DNA of 64,000 nucleotides, taken from Leptobacterium flavescens. GTDB lineage: Bacteria; Bacteroidota; Bacteroidia; Flavobacteriales; Flavobacteriaceae. The position numbers and the translations under genes were made by a program. This document shows positions 60,104 to 64,000 of the stretch, in pieces. Below the pieces are notes generated by a model. It searched no databases. It was given only the letters and a program-made list of their open reading frames with translations, and was not told the origin of the DNA. Numbering within the stretch: position 1 is the first letter of the stretch; each line of letters begins with the position of its first letter. The stretch covers positions 685,993 through 749,992 of the forward strand of contig NZ_JAABOO010000003.1 of assembly GCF_010671605.1 (NCBI RefSeq), given 5' to 3'.

Positions 60104-61546
60104 TTAAATACCTGATGATATATGCGTTGCTAATTCAGTTAGTTTTTCTTTTGCATTTGTATTTTCAGGATTTAGTTCTAAACTTTTCTGATAGTTTGCA
60201 ATTGCTTTTTTGTCTTTTCCGTTTTTCATATAAGCTTCTCCTAAAGAATCGTATGCATCATAAGACCCGGGAAAAAATAATACCTCGAGTGTAAATAGGT
60301 CTATTGCTTTTTCATAAAACCCTCTTTTAATCATTTCATATCCTTTGGTATTCAGGTCAATTTCAGAAAGTTTGAATTTTGAATTGTTTATTAGTGCTTT
60401 AGCTTTGTCAATCCCTTCGTTTAGACAAGTTTTGATCACTTCTTTGGTAAAAAAATAATTATTCAGTTTGGGCGTAGCGCCTGAAATGGTTTTTTCTATA
60501 AAAAAACGAGCATCAAAAAAGCCCTGATCCAGGTCCTTATTGGTAAGAAGAATTGCGGTGTAATTCTGTTTTTCAAAAACCCTCCATTCAGCGCCCACAC
60601 CAAAATGCCCTCCGCTATGTCCGTAAATTTCAGAACCCTTAGCTCCTGCAAATTGCATCCCGTATCCATACCAGCCGTCTTCCGGTTCTTTTTTCATTAA
60701 ATCGGTATAATAGGTGTTTAAGAGTTCGTTATTTTTAAATGCACAAGCGAATTTATATAAGTCATTAATGGTCGAATATCCGCCACCTGCAGAACTGCCT
60801 TTTACGGCACCCATAAAGATTGTTTTTTGAAGCTGGTTTGGATTAACATCTGATAGCGTATAGTTTTCTGCTGCATTTTCAATACTGTGATCAATTTCAA
60901 AATTATCTGTGTTTTTCATACCTGCGATGGAAAAAATATTCTTTTTGATATAGTCTTCATATGACATTTTACTGACCGCTTCAATAATCCTGCCCAGTAC
61001 AACATAGTTGGTGTTTCTGTAGGCAAACTCTTCATTAGGATTAAACTCCAACGGTTTGTCTTCATATAATTTTTTAAGGCTTTCCATTGTTCTGAATTGA
61101 TCCTTAGTGGTGTTTAAAAAGAACTCTGAATGAAAGTAATTAGGCAATCCACTTCTGTGTTTTAGCAATAATTCTATAGTTACAGAATCTCTTGCGGTTT
61201 TATTTCCATAGTTGGGAAGAAATTTTCCTATAGGGTCCTGCAACGATAGCTTTCCTTCCTGAATTAACTGAAATATTGCAACTGATGTGAATGACTTTCC
61301 AATGGAAGCATAGGAAAATTTAGTTTCCGTATTGTTTTTAACTCCGTGCCCCAAATGAGCCAATCCGTATGCTTTTTTAAATAGAATACTATCATTTTTA
61401 GCAATTAAAACTGCTCCGCTAAATCCTTTCAGAGAATCAAGATAGTTGGCAATTTGGTCAATTTTAGAGTCTTTAAACGCTCCTGTCTTCTCCTTTGTAC
61501 AGGAAAATAGTATAATTGATATCAGTATATAGGTTAGGTTCTTCAT
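60104..61546 (-). CDS. Serine beta-lactamase-like hydrolase with TPR tail, lipoprotein
   Basis: 480 residues. Lipobox ILFSC (12-16). Class C-like serine hydrolase fold: catalytic SIGK (S-x-x-K), YRNTNY (Y-x-N), and YGHSGG (HSGG), all present, so likely active. The C-terminal part has TPR-like helices (DAYDSLGEAYMKNGKDKKAIANYQKSLELNPENTNAKEKL, in part). Peptidase or esterase of unknown substrate, lipid-anchored on the periplasmic side. Stop/start overlap of 4 bases with the MarR gene upstream (61543-61546). Confidence 0.86.
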   Translation of the reverse strand: MKNLTYILISIILFSCTKEKTGAFKDSKIDQIANYLDSLKGFSGAVLIAKNDSILFKKAYGLAHLGHGVKNNTETKFSYASIGKSFTSVAIFQLIQEGKLSLQDPIGKFLPNYGNKTARDSVTIELLLKHRSGLPNYFHSEFFLNTTKDQFRTMESLKKLYEDKPLEFNPNEEFAYRNTNYVVLGRIIEAVSKMSYEDYIKKNIFSIAGMKNTDNFEIDHSIENAAENYTLSDVNPNQLQKTIFMGAVKGSSAGGGYSTINDLYKFACAFKNNELLNTYYTDLMKKEPEDGWYGYGMQFAGAKGSEIYGHSGGHFGVGAEWRVFEKQNYTAILLTNKDLDQGFFDARFFIEKTISGATPKLNNYFFTKEVIKTCLNEGIDKAKALINNSKFKLSEIDLNTKGYEMIKRGFYEKAIDLFTLEVLFFPGSYDAYDSLGEAYMKNGKDKKAIANYQKSLELNPENTNAKEKLTELATHISSGI

Positions 61547-61983
61547 TTTATGATATTACAGTTTTTGGTTATCTTTTTTAGAATTTTATACAGTTGATCT
61601 AACTCTTTATCTGAAATAGAGTTCAATGCAGTTTCTCTGTTCCTTTTTATCATAGGCTTTAGCTTTTCTATGATTACTTTTCCTCTTTCAGTAATTTCCA
61701 GCTTGGCCTTCCGCTTGTCCTGATTATCTACCGTTTTCGTTAAGTAGTCTTTTCTCACCATTAATTTTACGATACGGGTCATAGATGCATAGTCCTTAAA
61801 AACAATATCTGCGACTTCGGTTTGAGTCATATCATTGCTTTCAAGTATCAGTAAGATCAATGCCTGGTCTACTGTAATATCAGGTACAATTTGAGAGATA
61901 TTCAGCTGACTCAGTTTGCGATATGCTTTTATGGTTTCCTCAATAGAATAGAGTACTGTGGTGGTAGGTGTATTAAAATCCAT
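61543..61983 (-). CDS. MarR family regulator of the serine hydrolase
   Basis: 146 residues. Winged helix: DQALILLILESNDMTQTEVADIVFKDYASMTRIVKLMVRKDYLTKTVDNQDKRKAKLEITERG, with the D-KR wing of the MarR family (quoted in part). It overlaps the hydrolase start by 4 bases. Its promoter carries two TTGATATATCAA palindromes (61991 and 62015-62038) spaced 30 bases centre to centre, covering start and -33 regions, so autoregulation by two dimers is likely. Confidence 0.87.
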   Translation of the reverse strand: MDFNTPTTTVLYSIEETIKAYRKLSQLNISQIVPDITVDQALILLILESNDMTQTEVADIVFKDYASMTRIVKLMVRKDYLTKTVDNQDKRKAKLEITERGKVIIEKLKPMIKRNRETALNSISDKELDQLYKILKKITKNCNIIK

Positions 61984-61990
61984 ATTTTAT

Positions 61991-62002
61991 TTGATATATC
62001 AA
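61991..62002. promoter_or_regulatory. MarR operator 1 (TTGATATATCAA)
   Basis: Perfect 12-bp palindrome overlapping the expected transcription start, just past the -7 element TATTTTTG (62011-62004) on the minus strand. Confidence 0.72.
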
Positions 62003-62003
62003 G

Positions 62004-62011
62004 CAAAAATA
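62004..62011 (-). promoter_or_regulatory. -7 element TATTTTTG of marR and hydrolase
   Basis: Exact TAnnTTTG match between the two operators. Confidence 0.55.
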
Positions 62012-62014
62012 AAT

Positions 62015-62038
62015 AATTATTTGATATATCAAATAATT
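62015..62038. promoter_or_regulatory. MarR operator 2 (24-bp perfect palindrome with TTGATATATCAA core)
   Basis: Perfect palindrome 24 bp long, core at 62021-62032. Centre is 30 bases from operator 1, about three helical turns, so both dimers face the same side. Confidence 0.72.
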
Positions 62039-62194
62039 GCGCTGAATAATTTTAATTACATCAATTTGAAACAGTAAATTCCGGAGGAGAAGTTTTCTAT
62101 TAAATTATATAAACCTGTTGTGTGGGGGTACTATAATATTATCCTTAACCAAATAAGGGTAGCAGTGTTTCTTGTAAGCTCCTATCTTTTTAAG

Positions 62195-62863
62195 TTATGA
62201 ACTTGATTCATTGGTTTCGACATAAAGATTAGCTGCCATTTTATGCGACATTTTAAGCTGTTTTGTATTGATGTCGATATCCAGTAAACCATCAAAAGGT
62301 TCCTTATGCTGTATGGTGAATTTTGTACCAATAGCTATATGCTGTTTGTCCAAATATTGCAGAAAACTTGATGAAGTATCTTTTACACCGATAATCACAC
62401 CGCTATCTCCCGGCTTGCATTTTGAGAGCAGAGATTTGTTCTTTTTCTCAAGGTTTCCGTTCTTATCCGGAATAGGATCGCCATGCGGATCATTTTTGGG
62501 ATAACCCAGCAATTTGTCGATAGAGTCTATGAGCTTTTCACTTTTTATATGCTCCAGCTGCTCTGCAACCTCGTGTACTTCATCCCATTTAAAACCCAGG
62601 TGTTCCGCTAAAAACAATTCCCATAAACGGTGTTTCCTCACAATGTTCAGCGCTTGCTTTCTTCCGTTCTCCGTCAATCGTACACCATAATATTTCTGAT
62701 AATCGACTAAATTTTTATCTGCCAGCTTTTTGATCATTTCTGTCACCGATGCAGCTTTGGCCTGTAATTGCTCGGAAAGATTGCTTGTAGCTACTCCTGC
62801 TTCACCTTCTTGTTCCAGGTGAAATATCGCTTTTAAGTAATTCTCTTCAGACTGTGTAAACAT
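62195..62863 (-). CDS. DtxR/MntR family metal-dependent regulator
   Basis: 222 residues from ATG 62863 (MFTQSEENYLKAIFHL); the start at 62884 is less likely. N-terminal winged helix with EQLQAKAASVTEMIKKLADKNLVDYQKYYGVRLTENG, the dimerisation/metal domain HRLWELFLAEHLGFKWDEVHEVAEQLEHIKSEKLIDSI, and a C-terminal FeoA/SH3-like domain. The E-x-x-E/H pattern of metal ligands is as in MntR and DtxR (HRLWE, HEVAEQLEH). It represses metal uptake genes when Mn or Fe is high. Divergent from a TonB receptor with a palindromic box between. Confidence 0.88.
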   Translation of the reverse strand: MFTQSEENYLKAIFHLEQEGEAGVATSNLSEQLQAKAASVTEMIKKLADKNLVDYQKYYGVRLTENGRKQALNIVRKHRLWELFLAEHLGFKWDEVHEVAEQLEHIKSEKLIDSIDKLLGYPKNDPHGDPIPDKNGNLEKKNKSLLSKCKPGDSGVIIGVKDTSSSFLQYLDKQHIAIGTKFTIQHKEPFDGLLDIDINTKQLKMSHKMAANLYVETNESSS

Positions 62864-62914
62864 AAGATCCGTATAAAAACACAAAAATACATTTTATTAA
62901 TTAAAATTAAATTA

Positions 62915-62928
62915 TTAGGTTTGCCTAA
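62915..62928. promoter_or_regulatory. DtxR-type metal box between dtxR and the TonB receptor
   Basis: TTAGGTTTGCCTAA: TTAGG and CCTAA arms, the typical DtxR/MntR box shape. It lies upstream of the dtxR gene and of the TonB-dependent receptor gene, so it may control both. The -7 of dtxR is TATTTTTG at 62889-62882. Confidence 0.65.
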
Positions 62929-62989
62929 ATTTTAATTTTAATAACCCTTAGCTTTAATTTTAATCAATCTTTAAGCTGAGGCTGAAACG

Positions 62990-64000
62990 ATGAAAACGCT
63001 ATATTTTATTTTACTTTTTTCTTTTTCCATGCTATCAGCCCAGGAAAAAGAAGCTGTTGTTTATGGATCTATCACCTCAAAAGGAGAAACTGTTCCTTTC
63101 GCCAATGTATATGTAAAGGGAGGAACGTTGGGAACCACGGCCTCCGCAGATGGGAAATATGAATTAAGAATTCCCCCGGGTACCGTTACACTTGTTGTAC
63201 AGGCCCAGGGATTTCGTTCACAAACTAAAGAAATTCATTTGGCCGAAGGCGACTCCCAAAAAATAGATTTTGTCCTGATCGAAGATATTCTGGGACTGGA
63301 AGAAGTTATCATAAGTGCTACCCGAAACCGTGTTGAACGTAAAACGGCACCTGTCGTGGTTTCTTCAATAAAACCCAAGTTACTCTCAGCAACGCAGTCG
63401 CTTACTTTAGCTGATGGGTTGAACTTTGCACCCGGAGTGAGGGTAGAGACTAACTGCCAGAATTGCGGTTTTACCCAGGTGCGTCTCAATGGGTTAGATG
63501 GAGCTTATACACAGGTATTGCTTAATAGCCGGCCGGTGTTTACTTCGCTTTTGGGAGTATACGGATTAGAACAGATCCCGGTTAATATCATTGAGCGTGT
63601 TGAAGTGGTACGCAGTGGTGGTTCTGCTTTGTTTGGCTCTAATGCCATAGCCGGTACGATAAATATTATAACAAAGGACCCTGTTTTGAACACATGGGAA
63701 TTTGGGAGTAATCTCGCTTTGATAGACGGGGATGCGCTGGATAGAAATGTAAATTTCAATATATCTACAGTTGCCGATGATCTGAATAGTGGTGCAACTC
63801 TGTTTGGATCCTATCGCAATCGTGAAGCGTATGATGCAAATGATGATGGTTTTACCGAAATAGTTGAGTTACGTAATACTACCGTGGGAGGAAAAGCCTT
63901 TCTAAAGCCTAATGAAAGAAGCAGAGTGTCTGTAAATCTAAATGCCATAAGGGAGTATCGCCGTGGCGGAGATCGTCTTGACCTGGCACCTCAGTTTACT
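62990..64000 (+). CDS. TonB-dependent receptor (3' truncated by window end)
   Basis: 337 residues visible, no stop before base 64000. Signal peptide (KTLYFILLFSFSMLSAQ), a carboxypeptidase-regulatory-like domain (residues ~22-95: VYGSITSKGETVPFANVYVKGG), then the plug: EEVIISATRNRVERKTAPVVVSS (TonB box region), LADGLNFAPGVRVETNCQNCGFTQVRLNGLDGAYTQVLLNSRPVF in parts, and RVEVVRSGGSALFGSNAIAGTINIIT. The NCQNCGF in the plug is seen in receptors for metal complexes. The DtxR-type box upstream supports iron, haem or manganese-related uptake. The barrel lies beyond the window. Confidence 0.9.
   Translation, partial: MKTLYFILLFSFSMLSAQEKEAVVYGSITSKGETVPFANVYVKGGTLGTTASADGKYELRIPPGTVTLVVQAQGFRSQTKEIHLAEGDSQKIDFVLIEDILGLEEVIISATRNRVERKTAPVVVSSIKPKLLSATQSLTLADGLNFAPGVRVETNCQNCGFTQVRLNGLDGAYTQVLLNSRPVFTSLLGVYGLEQIPVNIIERVEVVRSGGSALFGSNAIAGTINIITKDPVLNTWEFGSNLALIDGDALDRNVNFNISTVADDLNSGATLFGSYRNREAYDANDDGFTEIVELRNTTVGGKAFLKPNERSRVSVNLNAIREYRRGGDRLDLAPQFT

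Overview
The window comes from the chromosome of a Flavobacteriaceae-type Bacteroidota. The evidence is a partial gldN (gliding / type IX secretion) at the left edge, a fused ccoNO cbb3 oxidase gene, many lipoproteins with short flavobacterial lipoboxes, and promoters with the Bacteroidota -7 element TAnnTTTG. About 60 genes are supported. No rRNA, intact tRNA, CRISPR array or transposase was seen.

Layout. 1-4.1 kb: gldN end, a FAD oxidoreductase, three small hypothetical proteins. 4.1-12.3 kb: an ABC-F ATPase, then a tightly overlapping marR-MFP-RND-TolC efflux operon with a palindromic operator. 12.3-16.7 kb: repeat-rich intergenic DNA, a small zinc-ribbon-like (CPXCG) gene broken by an 18-bp palindromic repeat, secreted hypothetical proteins, a glycosyltransferase. 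16.7-29.4 kb: a microaerobic/anaerobic respiration block: hemN, thioredoxin, safE-like, fixH, ccoG, ccoP, ccoQ, ccoNO, ccoS, ccoI, an FNR-type regulator and a universal stress protein. Four copies of a TGAYnnnnRTCA palindrome serve five promoters here, each placed exactly 35 bp (start to start) from a -7 element. This makes a compact FNR-like regulon readable from sequence alone.

29.4-47.2 kb: an accessory region of small regulator/enzyme modules. It holds a TetR with an alpha/beta hydrolase, a membrane-anchored LuxR-type regulator with a periplasmic jelly-roll-like sensor, GNAT, SRPBCC, AraC-GyrI, Crp, SnoaL, a TetR with an Old Yellow Enzyme, a M23-like lipoprotein, a DsrE / PPOX / 2Fe-2S reductase / PPOX cassette with a paralogous TetR, and katG. 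The two paralogous TetRs have almost the same operator core in the same promoter geometry.

47.3-60 kb: AraC, an unusual exported protein fusing two DUF3237-like domains to a short-chain dehydrogenase, a normal SDR, a stand-alone ABC six-TM domain, a 7TM-AraC regulator, and a second RND efflux operon (tolC-MFP-RND plus a small membrane protein). 60-64 kb: a 3' tRNA-Met-like fragment that may mark an integration boundary, a MarR / serine-hydrolase-TPR pair with twin palindromic operators, and a DtxR-family metal regulator divergent from a TonB-dependent receptor that runs off the window. All functional calls rest on reading motifs by eye; no database search was possible.
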